DNA of 48,625 nucleotides from Bacteroidales bacterium (GTDB lineage Bacteria > Bacteroidota > Bacteroidia > Bacteroidales > PXBB01). The position numbers were made by a program, and so were the translations under genes. The notes beneath the pieces were generated by a model that worked only from the letters and a program-made list of their open reading frames with translations, did not search any database and was not told the origin of the DNA. Where the stretch lies: contig JAQVVM010000034.1 in the NCBI GenBank assembly GCA_028698995.1, forward strand, positions 1 to 48,625, read 5' to 3'. Of this stretch, positions 18,234-28,596 are shown piece after piece. The first letter of the stretch is position 1, and the number at the start of each line of letters is the position of its first letter.

Positions 18234-19208
18234 GTGTCAAAATCCAAACGGTTATTCATCGGGCTATTACTTCTTACGGGACTTTTATATGCATGCTCTG
18301 GGGTAAATAGGCTAAAAAGAATTAAAAAATTCGGATCCAATCCCGGCAACTTAAAAATGTTTGTGCACGTACCCAAAAACCTTCCTGATACAGGTACATA
18401 TCCTCTGGTTTTAGCCCTCCACGGTTGTTCTCAAAATGCGCGCAGACTTGCAAGGCAAACAGGATGGAATAAACTAGCCGAAAAGCATCATTTTATAATG
18501 GTTTACCCCCAACAAAGGAGGTTTAACAACCCCTCAAAATGTTTCAACTGGTTTCGATTAAAGGACAATGATTCTATCAGTGGTGAAGCAGCCTCTATTA
18601 ATAGCATGGCAAACTATTCGCTTAAGCATTTCCCTGTTGACAGCACAAAGGTGTTTACCTATGGTTTATCTGCCGGAGCTGCTATGAGTGTAAGTGTCAT
18701 GGCAAATTTCCCTGAGACTTTTAATGCAGGAGCAGTCTTTGCAGGTGCTCCCTACGGCATGGCAAGCAATATCTGGAAAGCTTCCGGTGTGATGTTCAGA
18801 CCTACTGTCAGAGAAGCAGAAGCATGGGGTACCCTCATCACTTCAAAGCATGATGAAAGCACTGAATATCCCCGCCTTATTGTTGTGCATGGCCTGCGCG
18901 ATAAAATTGTCAACATTCAAAGTTCAAGAGAACTTGTCAAGCAATGGTCATTCCTACACAAAACCGATGAATACCCATTTAAAACTCTGTATGCATTTGA
19001 GAACAACCCCTTGGTGTATAAATTATTTTATTATAATGCTGAAGGGCAAAATCCCATTATCTTTTACATGATTCTCAAAACAGGTCATGAAATTACTGTA
19101 AACCCCGGAAAGGGCGATAAGAAAGGTGGCAGAAGAGGCTTTTTTTCTTCCGATAAGGATTTTTTCTCCACTTATTATATTGCCAAAGATTTTGGAATAA
19201 TCCCGTAA
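18234..19208 (+). CDS. PHB-depolymerase/CE1-type esterase lipoprotein
   Basis: A 324-aa alpha/beta hydrolase. The start is a GTG; no ATG lies upstream in frame and the GTG gives a full SPII signal peptide (lipobox LYAC, C21). The oxyanion motif HGCSQ (63-67) and nucleophile elbow YGLSAGAAM (S146) are those of the PHB depolymerase / feruloyl-acetylxylan esterase group (CE1), and VVHGLRDKIV and TGHEI supply the acid and base region. Probably a cell-surface or periplasmic polysaccharide or polyester esterase; the true substrate is unknown. Divergent from folK. Confidence 0.8.
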   Translation: MSKSKRLFIGLLLLTGLLYACSGVNRLKRIKKFGSNPGNLKMFVHVPKNLPDTGTYPLVLALHGCSQNARRLARQTGWNKLAEKHHFIMVYPQQRRFNNPSKCFNWFRLKDNDSISGEAASINSMANYSLKHFPVDSTKVFTYGLSAGAAMSVSVMANFPETFNAGAVFAGAPYGMASNIWKASGVMFRPTVREAEAWGTLITSKHDESTEYPRLIVVHGLRDKIVNIQSSRELVKQWSFLHKTDEYPFKTLYAFENNPLVYKLFYYNAEGQNPIIFYMILKTGHEITVNPGKGDKKGGRRGFFSSDKDFFSTYYIAKDFGIIP

Positions 19209-19221
19209 ATCGTTATATTTG
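19191..19221 (+). promoter_or_regulatory. Full Bacteroidota promoter for the propeller-like lipoprotein operon
   Basis: TTTG (19191-19194), a 19-bp spacer and TATATTTG (19214-19221), 17 bp before the ATG at 19239. The -33 box lies inside the 3' end of the esterase gene. Confidence 0.75.
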
Positions 19222-19238
19222 CAGTAAGTAGCATTGAA

Positions 19239-20423
19239 ATGAAAAAATATATCCTCTTCTTAATGGTTTCTTCAATTTACTTATCAGCTTGCCATAAGCA
19301 ATCTCCTGAAAAACAATCTTTTTTTGAAAACTTCAGACAGAAAAGCATTTTAATTCTTGACCCTTCAATCCACCCATGTACAAGTTCAGAAAGTGTCCAT
19401 ATCGGAGCAGAGGATACCTTAATTTCATATTTCGACAGATTAGAAAATCAAATCAGGATGATTGGCTATCTAAATAAGAAAACTGATGACACACTGTGTT
19501 TTGATGATTTCTTTAGTTCTTATGAAATTGATCATTTTTTAGACTTTTGTTATGTCAACAAAGATTCCATATTTGTTTGTGCTAACTATCTTGTCAATGG
19601 CGGCTCAAGATTAAATTACAACATATTTCTATTCAACATGAATGGGCAAATCTCAAAACAATGGGATATTGCAAAAATGACCGGTATTGACGATGACTTT
19701 TTCTGCATCTCTTCAATTAATTATGAACATTACAGAATGATTTACAGAAATGGAATTATATATGCTTTAACAACAATAAGATACCCGCCTTTTGAAGCAT
19801 ATGATTTCACAAAAGTGCCCACAGTATTGGTTTTAAATACAATTACTGACAAAGCTGATTTTATTTATGGCCTTTCAGGAATTTATGGCAAAGGTGATTT
19901 CTATGGGTCCCATGCTGATGAGCATTCTATGGCTTTTATTAACGACACAACATTTGTTCTGTCATTCCCTATAGATCACCATTTGTATTTATTTCATACA
20001 AATGGGAACCTGCTGTTAAAAAAAGAATGCAAAAGCATATATATTGATAAAATAAAGGCATTTAACAAAGATGAATCAGTTACATTCGATAAGTTAATAG
20101 ATGCAGAAAGCTGTTATCCGTATTACCACAGCATTCATTTTGACACAAAAAACAAACTTATATACAGGATTGCCTTCCACGAGCAGAATGTTCTTAATGA
20201 AGATGGTGAAAGGAATTCAATTTATGACAGAAGTTTTTCAATTATGGTTTTAGATGAGCACTTAAATCTTTTAGGAGATTATTTTATACCACCCTATCAT
20301 TTTGTGCCCTATATTAGGTTTATGGACATAAAAGAGAACTTATATCTGCAGTTGGCAGGCAAAAATGACTTTTTCGTTTATGTTGAGTATGAGTATTTGG
20401 GGAACAATCAAACTGCAAATTAA
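19239..20423 (+). CDS. Lipoprotein, DUF4221-like beta-propeller
   Basis: A 394-aa lipoprotein (lipobox LSAC, C18). Repeated beta-strand pairs such as NGIIYALTT and NTITDKADFIYGLSGIYG, and the general layout (short lipoprotein leader, then 6-bladed-propeller-like repeats), resemble the DUF4221 group of Bacteroidota. The family call rests on overall look only. It has its own strong promoter and is followed 5 bp later by a small CxxC lipoprotein gene, a combination seen around redox-type lipoproteins. Confidence 0.55.
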   Translation: MKKYILFLMVSSIYLSACHKQSPEKQSFFENFRQKSILILDPSIHPCTSSESVHIGAEDTLISYFDRLENQIRMIGYLNKKTDDTLCFDDFFSSYEIDHFLDFCYVNKDSIFVCANYLVNGGSRLNYNIFLFNMNGQISKQWDIAKMTGIDDDFFCISSINYEHYRMIYRNGIIYALTTIRYPPFEAYDFTKVPTVLVLNTITDKADFIYGLSGIYGKGDFYGSHADEHSMAFINDTTFVLSFPIDHHLYLFHTNGNLLLKKECKSIYIDKIKAFNKDESVTFDKLIDAESCYPYYHSIHFDTKNKLIYRIAFHEQNVLNEDGERNSIYDRSFSIMVLDEHLNLLGDYFIPPYHFVPYIRFMDIKENLYLQLAGKNDFFVYVEYEYLGNNQTAN

Positions 20424-20428
20424 TATTT

Positions 20429-20899
20429 ATGTACAGACTCTGCTTAGCCGCTTTCATGCTTTTTCTGATTCTATTTTCATGCCGGAACGCTAAAGATGAA
20501 GCAGCATTACTAAATGACAACAACCTCAGACGTTATCTTAATAATACTTTTGGCTTGTCAGCTGATTCGTTAAACACAAGGCTTGTATTAATAAACTTCA
20601 TGGGCTGTAAGCCATGTATTAACAAGTACCTAAAATTTTTCTCCGAAACAGAAGCTCTGACAGAAATGTCATTTACTTTCATACTGCCTTTAAGCATGCA
20701 AAATGAAACTAAGCCCTTTAACCTGACAAAAAACGATTACCGCTTGCTCATAGACTCCGGCAATGTCATATTCCGCCAGAATATCATCATCGAAGGTCTT
20801 TCCATTTATGACTTTAAAGATGGTGAAATTAAAAATCTGAAAACAATCAATATATTTCAAAATTCAAGAGCAGAAATGTATAAGTTTTGGTTTGATTAA
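20429..20899 (+). CDS. Small thioredoxin-like CxxC lipoprotein
   Basis: A 156-aa lipoprotein (lipobox ILFSC, C18). The segment LVLINFMGCKPCINKYLKFF has the strand-CxxC-helix arrangement of a thioredoxin fold (C60, C63). The rest is shorter and more divergent than TlpA/ResA, and the cis-Pro motif is not clear. It probably acts on thiols outside the cytoplasm. Coupled to the propeller-like lipoprotein gene 5 bp upstream. Confidence 0.55.
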   Translation: MYRLCLAAFMLFLILFSCRNAKDEAALLNDNNLRRYLNNTFGLSADSLNTRLVLINFMGCKPCINKYLKFFSETEALTEMSFTFILPLSMQNETKPFNLTKNDYRLLIDSGNVIFRQNIIIEGLSIYDFKDGEIKNLKTINIFQNSRAEMYKFWFD

Positions 20900-20966
20900 T
20901 AATTAAACGCATTATCTGCTTTTCTAAAATCTTTTATCCCCATTAGTATTATACAGATTTTTATTA

Positions 20967-20974
20967 TATTTTTG
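20967..20974 (+). promoter_or_regulatory. Candidate -7 box (TATTTTTG) for the BatA/parC genes
   Basis: TANNTTTG match 30 bp before the ATG at 21005. No TTTG at -33. Confidence 0.5.
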
Positions 20975-21004
20975 CTTCACCAAAAAATGGCAATACATTT
21001 CTGA

Positions 21005-23047
21005 ATGAAATTCGTTAACCCTTACATATTATACGGTCTTTTTCTTCTTGCAATTCCCATTATTATACACTTGTTTAATCTTCGCAGATATACGGTTGTT
21101 TATTTTACCAATGTCAAGTTTTTAAAGGAGATTAAAGAAGAAACCCGTAAAAAATCAAAGCTGAAAAACATTCTTATTTTAATTTCAAGGTTGCTGTTAA
21201 TTACATGTCTTGTCCTTGCTTTTGCACGCCCTTACATACCCGGAGAAACAAACAGAATTATCAGCCAGAGAGACTTCATTTCAATTTTTATTGATAACTC
21301 TTTCAGCATGCAAACAGGAGACATGCAAGGAAACCTGCTTGAAACTGCCAAAAAAAGTGCTCTCGATTTACTGAAAACATACCGCAATACAGATGCTTTT
21401 CAGATTCTGACAAACGATTTTGAAGCAACGCACCAGCGCATTATTACACAGGACGAGTGCAAGGAACTGATTGCCGATGTTGATTTTTCATACACGTCAC
21501 GAAATTTGTCAGAAATAATTGAAAGACAAATGAATCTGAGTCAAACTTTCTCAGGCAAGCAACGTTTTCTCTACATAATCTCCGATTTTCAGAAGAACAT
21601 TTCTGATTTCTCTGAAATACAGACAGACAGTAATGTTAAGATAATACTCATCCCCTTAAAAGCCACAAAAGTAAACAATATATTTATCGACTCACTTTGG
21701 TTCGAAACACCCGTGAAAAGGTTAAACCAGAATCTCACACTGTTTGCTCGCATCAACAACCTGTCTGATGCTGATGTAGAAAAGGTGCCTGCAAAACTGA
21801 TGATAAACAACCAACAGAGAGCTCTAAATACATTTGACTGTCAGGCTAATGGTAGTGTTATTGTTGAATTTCCCTTCAAGATTAACCAAACCGGTATTCA
21901 CAATGCTTCAGTTGAGTTTCCAGATTACCCTGTGATTTACGATGACAAGATGTACTTTTCATTCATGGTGTACGAAGACATTAAAATACTGAGTATAAAC
22001 AAGAACAATGAAAATGTTTATATCAAAAATTTGTTCAGAAACGACACCGCATTTACTTTGATTCAGATGCATGAAAACAATGTAGATTATCAAGCTTTTT
22101 CAAGGTACAATCTGATTATTCTGAATGCATTAAACAACTTATCATCGGGACTTGGAAACGAAATTATTAAGTACGTAGAAAATGGGGGGCACTTATTCCT
22201 GATTCCCGGTGAACAAACAGATTTGAACAATTACAACAGTTTCCTATCTCAGTTATCGCCTTTAGCACTTAATAATCTTGATACCCACAAGGTTAAGATG
22301 TCTTATATTAATCTTGAACATGCTATTTTCAAAAATGTTTTCGAACGAAGACCTGAAAATATGAGCTTTCCGGACATTAAAAAGCATTATCCTATTATCT
22401 CGGGCAGCAGGACACAGGGAGAAGATGTGCTTAAGTTGGCTAACGGACACACATTTTTATCCTCCCACAGATTTGGAAAAGGCACTTTTTATATTATGAG
22501 TTCTCCTCTGGATGAAGCATTCAGCGCTTTTCCATTGCACCCTCTTTTTGTACCTGTAGTATTTAATATTGCACTGAACAGTATCAGAGTCAGCCCTTTA
22601 TATTACACACTTGGCGTTGATAATATTATTGAAATGACAGAAATGACTCCTTCTGATTTCGACATTCTGAAAGTGGTACATACTGAGAGTGAAATTGAAT
22701 TTATCCCTCAACAGCAAAACAGCCCATCAGGGCTTAATTTAAACTTACATGACCAAATCTTTAAATCTGGGAATTACATAGTAAAAGGCAATGACAAAGA
22801 AATTTCATGCTTTTCCTTTAATTGTGATAGAGATGAATCTTATCTGGAGTATCTTTCACCTAAGGATATCAAACAACTTATCAAAGAAAATAATCTTAAA
22901 AACATTAGTGTTTATGACACTTCCGAAAGAAGTTTATCCCTTTTGATAAATGATGTTGATAATGGTCGGAAATTCTGGAAATTGTTTGTAATTTTGGCGC
23001 TTGTATTTTTTGTAACAGAAACACTTCTAATAAGATTTTGGAAATAA
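21005..23047 (+). CDS. BatA-domain / von Willebrand A membrane protein
   Basis: A 680-aa inner-membrane protein. The N-terminus is the BatA (aerotolerance regulator N-terminal) domain: a membrane helix at 8-24 with HLFNLRR, then a helix near 56-74. A VWA-like domain follows with MIDAS DNSFS (D97, S99, S101). A large periplasmic part with a glutamine-amidotransferase-like segment (NGGHLFLIPG) comes next, and a last helix ends at the C-terminus. This is the common stand-alone BatA protein of Bacteroidota, of unknown exact role. The next gene, parC, starts 16 bp later. Confidence 0.85.
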   Translation: MKFVNPYILYGLFLLAIPIIIHLFNLRRYTVVYFTNVKFLKEIKEETRKKSKLKNILILISRLLLITCLVLAFARPYIPGETNRIISQRDFISIFIDNSFSMQTGDMQGNLLETAKKSALDLLKTYRNTDAFQILTNDFEATHQRIITQDECKELIADVDFSYTSRNLSEIIERQMNLSQTFSGKQRFLYIISDFQKNISDFSEIQTDSNVKIILIPLKATKVNNIFIDSLWFETPVKRLNQNLTLFARINNLSDADVEKVPAKLMINNQQRALNTFDCQANGSVIVEFPFKINQTGIHNASVEFPDYPVIYDDKMYFSFMVYEDIKILSINKNNENVYIKNLFRNDTAFTLIQMHENNVDYQAFSRYNLIILNALNNLSSGLGNEIIKYVENGGHLFLIPGEQTDLNNYNSFLSQLSPLALNNLDTHKVKMSYINLEHAIFKNVFERRPENMSFPDIKKHYPIISGSRTQGEDVLKLANGHTFLSSHRFGKGTFYIMSSPLDEAFSAFPLHPLFVPVVFNIALNSIRVSPLYYTLGVDNIIEMTEMTPSDFDILKVVHTESEIEFIPQQQNSPSGLNLNLHDQIFKSGNYIVKGNDKEISCFSFNCDRDESYLEYLSPKDIKQLIKENNLKNISVYDTSERSLSLLINDVDNGRKFWKLFVILALVFFVTETLLIRFWK

Positions 23048-23063
23048 AACTTGGACATTATTA

Positions 23064-26063
23064 ATGGATAATTTGGATAATAAATCGGATGAAAATCTGG
23101 AAAATCAGCAGGATAACAATGGCTTTTCAGATAATATTGATGATGCCGGAGAACTAAAAAAAACAGTTTCTTTGTCGGACATGTATGAGACATGGTTTTT
23201 AGATTATGCCTCCTATGTGATATTAGAACGCGCTGTACCTGATATTAAAGACGGCTTCAAACCTGTCCAAAGACGTCTCCTTCATGCTATGAAGGAACTT
23301 GATGACGGTCGATACAACAAAGTCGCAAATATTATTGGTCACACCATGAAATACCATCCCCATGGGGATGCTTCAATCGGAGATGCTTTAGTACAACTCG
23401 GGCAGAAGGATTTATTGATTGACACTCAGGGAAACTGGGGTAACACCCTCACTGGAGACAATGCAGCCGCTCCTAGGTATATTGAGGCCCGCTTGTCAAA
23501 ATTTGCACTTGATATTGTTTTCAATCCAAAAACAACTTTGTGGAAAACTTCATACGATGGCCGAAACAAAGAGCCCATTACATTCCCCGTAAAATTCCCT
23601 TTGCTTCTGGCTCAGGGAATTGAAGGTATTGCTGTTGGCCTGGCTTCAAAAATATTTCCACATAATTTCAATGAATTAATTGATGCTTCTATTAAACATC
23701 TGAATGGTGAGGAATTTGAAATCATGCCCGATTTTCCCACAGGAGGTCTGGCTGACTTTTCCAAATACTCAGATGGTCTTAGAGGTGGCAGAATAAAAGT
23801 GAGAGCAAAAATACAACAACTTGACAAGAAAACTCTTTGCATCACTGAACTGCCCTTTAGCAAAACAACCAATACGCTTATTGAAACAATCATCAGTGCC
23901 AACGACAGAGGCAAAATTAAAATTAAAAAAATTGAGGACAATACAGCCGAAAATGTAGAAATACTTATCCATTTACCACCCGGTGTATCTCCCGACCAGA
24001 CAATTGACGCCCTTTATGCTTTTACAGATTGCGAAGTATCTTTAAATCCAAACGCTTGTGTAATTGATACCAGTAAACCTAGGTTTATAGGGGTAAGTGA
24101 GTTGCTCAAAATTGCAACTCAAAACACATTAGACCTCCTTGAACAAGAATTGAAAATTAAAATTAATGAACTCCTTGAACAGATTTTTTTCAGTTCTCTC
24201 GAGAAAATATTTATTGAAAAACGCATCTACCGACAGATTGAAAAAAGTGAAACATGGGAAAATGTCATTGAAACTATTGATAAAGGCCTTGACCCCTTTA
24301 GAAAATTATTCTATAGAGAAATTACCAAAGACGATATTCTCAAACTAACCGAACTGAAAATCAAACGCATTTCAAAGTTTGACATTTCCAAAGCCGATGA
24401 AGCTATTAAGGCTTTAGAAGAAAATTTGGCTGAAACTGAAAATTATCTTAATAATCTGGTCCAATATGCCATTGACTTCTATCTGAAAATTAAAAACAAG
24501 TATGGCAAAGGGAAAGAGCGAAAAACCGAAATCCGTAATTTTGACATTATTGAAGCCACTAAAGTTGCCGTTGCCAATGAAAAACTATATGTAAACAGAG
24601 AAGAAGGTTTTGCAGGAACCTCTCTGAAGAAAGACGAATATGTATGCGAGTGTTCCGACATCGACGACATCATCGCCATTAAAGATGACGGTACTTTTAT
24701 TGTTACAAAAGTTACCAATAAAGTTTTTCTGGGCAAAAATATAATTTACATTAATGTCTTCAATAAAAATGATGAGCGCACTATTTATAACCTCATTTAT
24801 TTTGATGGAGATAAAAAGAGGAGCATGGTTAAACGCTTCCCCATTGTTGGTGTACAGCGTGATAAAAGCTATTCTTTAATCAAGGGAAATAAATATTCCA
24901 AAGTATTGTATTTCACTGTTAACCCAAATGGTGAAGCAGAAGTGGTTACTATCCATCACAAACCTGTTCCCAGACTCAAGATTTTTTCCTTCGACTTTGA
25001 CTTTTCAAGCATCGAAATTAAAGGAAGAAGTGCGGGCGGAAATATACTTACAAAAAGACCTATCAAGAAAATAGCACTTAAAGAAGAAGGTATTTCAACA
25101 CTGAGTGCTATCAATGTATGGTTCGACGATACTGTCAAAAGGTTGAATTACGATAACAGAGGGCAACTGTTAGGTTCGTTCTTGTCCGACGACAAAATCA
25201 TTTCTTTTACCAAATCAGGTCATTTCAGATTTACCGGATACGACGTTACAATGCATTTTGATGACGATTTGTTACTTCTCAGAAAATACAATGAAAAACT
25301 TATTGTCAGTGCCATCTATTTTGAGGAAGAATCAAATACTTATTACCTCAAAAGGTTTAATGTCGAAATCTCTGATAAAAAAGTATCATTTATCGGTGAC
25401 AACCCTAACAATAAGCTCATAGCAATGACTTGCCTGCCACAATCTAAAGTGCATATTAACTATCCTGATAATTCGAGAAAGAAAATACTTGAAGAAGTAA
25501 TAGATGTGGATGAATTTATAGGTGTTAAAAGTTTTAAAGCCAAAGGTAAAAGGCTTTGCAACTTCGAACCTGAAACAATACAACTTATTGAACCTGAATT
25601 TGTTGAAGAACTTGAAGAAATTCAGGAAGTTATTGAAGTAATTAATTCAGAAGCTGGGGAAGATTTTGAAAGTAATGAAGACGGGGAAAACTTTCAGGGA
25701 GAAACTGAGGCTGAGACTGAGACTGAAGCAGAGGCTAAAGGTGAGAAGGAAGAGCTGAAAATTGAAGAACCTGTTGTTAAAAAGTCAAAAATTGATAAGA
25801 AGGACAAAATAAAAAAGACTGAAACTCCTGATAATAATGATTTAACAATTGCTTTGACCCCAAAAGAAAAACTTCCTGACTTAAAGGAGTTCGAGGAAAC
25901 AGAAACAACAAAGGATGAAGAAAAATCAACGGACATTTCTGAAGAACCAAATGCAGACAAAAAGTTAAAAGCACCGACCACAAAGACAAAAGCTCCAAAA
26001 AGCACTAAAAAGCAGCACGGCAATGACATGCCTGATTTATTCTCAGGGCTATTTGACGAATAA
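23064..26063 (+). CDS. parC: DNA topoisomerase IV subunit A
   Basis: A 999-aa type IIA topoisomerase A subunit that breaks and rejoins DNA. The N-terminal domain carries KPVQRRLLHAM, HPHGDASIGDALV (98-110, the quinolone region) and the catalytic Tyr in APRYIEARLS (Y139). A C-terminal beta-pinwheel follows (for example KGRSAGGNILT). No gyrase-type QRRGGKG box is seen, so topoisomerase IV rather than GyrA. The last 140 residues or so are a low-complexity Glu/Lys/Thr tail, with a GA(A/G)(A/G)CT hexamer repeat in the DNA at about 25700-25740. The N-terminal 35 residues are also acidic and extra. It is convergent with the helicase gene. Confidence 0.92.
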   Translation: MDNLDNKSDENLENQQDNNGFSDNIDDAGELKKTVSLSDMYETWFLDYASYVILERAVPDIKDGFKPVQRRLLHAMKELDDGRYNKVANIIGHTMKYHPHGDASIGDALVQLGQKDLLIDTQGNWGNTLTGDNAAAPRYIEARLSKFALDIVFNPKTTLWKTSYDGRNKEPITFPVKFPLLLAQGIEGIAVGLASKIFPHNFNELIDASIKHLNGEEFEIMPDFPTGGLADFSKYSDGLRGGRIKVRAKIQQLDKKTLCITELPFSKTTNTLIETIISANDRGKIKIKKIEDNTAENVEILIHLPPGVSPDQTIDALYAFTDCEVSLNPNACVIDTSKPRFIGVSELLKIATQNTLDLLEQELKIKINELLEQIFFSSLEKIFIEKRIYRQIEKSETWENVIETIDKGLDPFRKLFYREITKDDILKLTELKIKRISKFDISKADEAIKALEENLAETENYLNNLVQYAIDFYLKIKNKYGKGKERKTEIRNFDIIEATKVAVANEKLYVNREEGFAGTSLKKDEYVCECSDIDDIIAIKDDGTFIVTKVTNKVFLGKNIIYINVFNKNDERTIYNLIYFDGDKKRSMVKRFPIVGVQRDKSYSLIKGNKYSKVLYFTVNPNGEAEVVTIHHKPVPRLKIFSFDFDFSSIEIKGRSAGGNILTKRPIKKIALKEEGISTLSAINVWFDDTVKRLNYDNRGQLLGSFLSDDKIISFTKSGHFRFTGYDVTMHFDDDLLLLRKYNEKLIVSAIYFEEESNTYYLKRFNVEISDKKVSFIGDNPNNKLIAMTCLPQSKVHINYPDNSRKKILEEVIDVDEFIGVKSFKAKGKRLCNFEPETIQLIEPEFVEELEEIQEVIEVINSEAGEDFESNEDGENFQGETEAETETEAEAKGEKEELKIEEPVVKKSKIDKKDKIKKTETPDNNDLTIALTPKEKLPDLKEFEETETTKDEEKSTDISEEPNADKKLKAPTTKTKAPKSTKKQHGNDMPDLFSGLFDE

Positions 26064-26066
26064 TAT

Positions 26067-28547
26067 TCAGGTTTTATTTTCTTCTTTGTATTTCAAATAG
26101 TTAATTACAAATTTTATCTCACTAAAACTGACATCGTCACCAAGGCTGTATTTCGCCTGTGTGACTGATTGAACTTGATTCTCCTCTATAAACTGAATAA
26201 TCATATCTGCTTTGCCTTTGTCCATAAGTCTGTACAGATCAATTTCACCATTGGCAACATAATGCGACAAATGACCTTCAATAGTACTTTCAGAAAAGTT
26301 CCTATGTTTAGCAATTTCACTTACTGACATACCTTCCTTAAATAATTTATAGGATACAGCATGAGATTTATCTTTGACTTGAACAGGTAATTCCGGCTCA
26401 GGCTCCTTACGTAAAATTCCCTTTTCCAAACAATAATCATTAATTATTTCCAAAATCTCATCCCCATATTGTTTGACTTTAACTTTGCCAATGCCCTTTA
26501 TCTTCAATAATTCAGCTTTGTTGGCAGGCAATTCAACCAAAAGCTTAGCCAGTGTCTTTTTGGGTAATACCACAAAAATTGGAACATCCATAATGTCTGC
26601 TACACTCTGCCTCCACAAGCACAACATGCTGAAAAGTTCTGCATGAGGAATATTTTTAATGAATGCACTATCACTTTTCACTTGTTTGGTAAATGCTTGT
26701 GGTTTGAAATCAACATCAGCATCTGCCTTGGTTTTTAAATAATCAACTGAATTAAAAACACTTACAGTTTTTTTCAAGCACTGAGTCTTAACGAAAACTT
26801 CTTTCATCAAAAAAGCAATATCCTCAGAAATGTTTTTATTGACAGCCTTGTTGTCGGTATTAAAGTTAGCTTCCTTAATGCCATTTGTGAATATCTCAGT
26901 CAATTTTTCAATAAAATAAGGACTTGCCTTTTTAATTCTTTCCTGAAGAAGCTTGTCCAACTCAGGCAGTACATCAGGTAACATTAATTGTTTTAATTGC
27001 TTGTGAAATTTTTCCACAACATCATAAATCATTGATTTTGAATTTGTTTCAATATCCTTTATCAAAGATAAAACACTGTTATCTATTATACTCGCATTTT
27101 CATTAACTGTTTTTCTAAGTCTATAAAATCGCTTCTGAAGGTCTGTAAAAGAAAACAATTCATAAATAAGTTCTTGCTGAAAATTTATTTTTGAGTCTTG
27201 CAATTGCTTGTCATCCGGTTTGTTATGCACAATTTCTTCGGTAAAATCGGTAACAATTTTATCTTTTTTTATGCATTGGGCTGTTATAGGGGAACGCAAG
27301 ATCATACCTTCAAAACTACGACATCGGCTCAGAGCCACATAAACTTGTCCGAAGGCAAATGCAGCACCTGCATCTATTATAGCCTTTTCAAATGTCAAGC
27401 CCTGACTTTTATGAATGGTTATGGCCCATGCCAACTTTAAGGGGAACTGAGTAAAAGAACCTAAAATTTCTTCATCAATTTCTTTAGTTTCATCATTTAA
27501 AACAAATTTGACATTCTGCCAAGTCTCTCTTTCTACCGGAATTACAGCATGATCATCAGCAGATTTGACAAAAATTGTATCATCTTCAATGGATTTAATC
27601 TTCCCGATTTTACCATTATAAAAAAGTTTCTCTCTTTTACTGTCGTTTTTCACAAACATGACTTGAGCGCCAACCTTGAGTTCTAACTTTTTCTCTGTAG
27701 GAAAATTATATTCAGGAAAATCACCTTCAACAACAGCATCAAAGGATGAAGGCATGGTTTTAATCTCATTCAGTTTTTCTTTATTAATTTCCTGTGCCTG
27801 AACATTATGTGTTGTCAGCACTATATAGCCTTCATCATCAGAAGGCTTAAAACCCGGCAAATAACGTGAATTTAAAATATCTAATGTGGCTTTATCTGCA
27901 ATGTTGTTTCTTATTTTTCCTAGAATATCAATAAAAAACTTATCTGATTGCCTGTAAATATGTTCCAACTCAATATTAACAGGATTGGTTTGCTGAAGTG
28001 CTTTACTATCAAAAAAATAAACAGAATTGTAATGTGATTTTAGCAAACGCCATTCTTCATCCTTAATGACAGGAGATAACTGATGGAGATCCCCTATCAT
28101 CAGAAGTTGCACGCCACCAAAGGGTTTGTTTCTATTACGGTAACGCCGCAATACCTCATCCACTGCATCCAGCATATCAGCACGAACCATACTGATTTCA
28201 TCAATTACTAAAAGGTCAATGCTCTTAATAAGATTAATCTTTTCCCTGCTAAATCTTTTTACATAAGAGTCCTGTTGCCCTGTTTCTTCATTTTTTTTCT
28301 CTATGAGGTGTGAAATCTGTGGACCAAATGACAATTGGAAAAATGAATGTATGGTTACACCTCCGGCATTTATAGCAGCCACCCCTGTTGGGGCCACAAC
28401 AACCATGCGCTTGGGTGTCTTTTTTCTTAAGTCGTGAAGAAATGTTGTTTTTCCGGTACCTGCCTTCCCTGTCAGAAAAACATTTCTGTTGGTATATTGC
28501 ACAAAATCATGAGCTAATTGAATTAAAGGGTTCTCAATCTTATTCAT
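26067..28547 (-). CDS. Pif1/RecD-like helicase with HRDC and HTH domains
   Basis: An 826-aa SF1 helicase of the Pif1-like type common in Bacteroidota. Walker A GKAGTGKTT (27-35), Walker B LLVIDEISM (112-120), GVAAINAGGVTIHSFF (motif Ia region), IYRQSDKF, and the late WAITIHKSQGLTFEKA and VYVALSRCR motifs are all present. The C-terminus adds an HRDC domain (LPANKAELLKIKGIGKVKV region) and a helix-turn-helix domain (GMSVSEIAKHRNFSESTIEGHL). Probably unwinds DNA or G-quadruplex structures. Starts 49 bp after cysK in the same direction. Confidence 0.9.
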   Translation of the reverse strand: MNKIENPLIQLAHDFVQYTNRNVFLTGKAGTGKTTFLHDLRKKTPKRMVVVAPTGVAAINAGGVTIHSFFQLSFGPQISHLIEKKNEETGQQDSYVKRFSREKINLIKSIDLLVIDEISMVRADMLDAVDEVLRRYRNRNKPFGGVQLLMIGDLHQLSPVIKDEEWRLLKSHYNSVYFFDSKALQQTNPVNIELEHIYRQSDKFFIDILGKIRNNIADKATLDILNSRYLPGFKPSDDEGYIVLTTHNVQAQEINKEKLNEIKTMPSSFDAVVEGDFPEYNFPTEKKLELKVGAQVMFVKNDSKREKLFYNGKIGKIKSIEDDTIFVKSADDHAVIPVERETWQNVKFVLNDETKEIDEEILGSFTQFPLKLAWAITIHKSQGLTFEKAIIDAGAAFAFGQVYVALSRCRSFEGMILRSPITAQCIKKDKIVTDFTEEIVHNKPDDKQLQDSKINFQQELIYELFSFTDLQKRFYRLRKTVNENASIIDNSVLSLIKDIETNSKSMIYDVVEKFHKQLKQLMLPDVLPELDKLLQERIKKASPYFIEKLTEIFTNGIKEANFNTDNKAVNKNISEDIAFLMKEVFVKTQCLKKTVSVFNSVDYLKTKADADVDFKPQAFTKQVKSDSAFIKNIPHAELFSMLCLWRQSVADIMDVPIFVVLPKKTLAKLLVELPANKAELLKIKGIGKVKVKQYGDEILEIINDYCLEKGILRKEPEPELPVQVKDKSHAVSYKLFKEGMSVSEIAKHRNFSESTIEGHLSHYVANGEIDLYRLMDKGKADMIIQFIEENQVQSVTQAKYSLGDDVSFSEIKFVINYLKYKEENKT

Positions 28548-28596
28548 TTTCCTTAATTTGTTGCCCTGCTACCTTGCATACTTTTACTAAAATTAT

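Noticed and set aside
25694-26029. 111-aa minus-strand serine/valine-rich frame
   Set aside because: Antisense shadow of the low-complexity Glu/Lys tail of parC.
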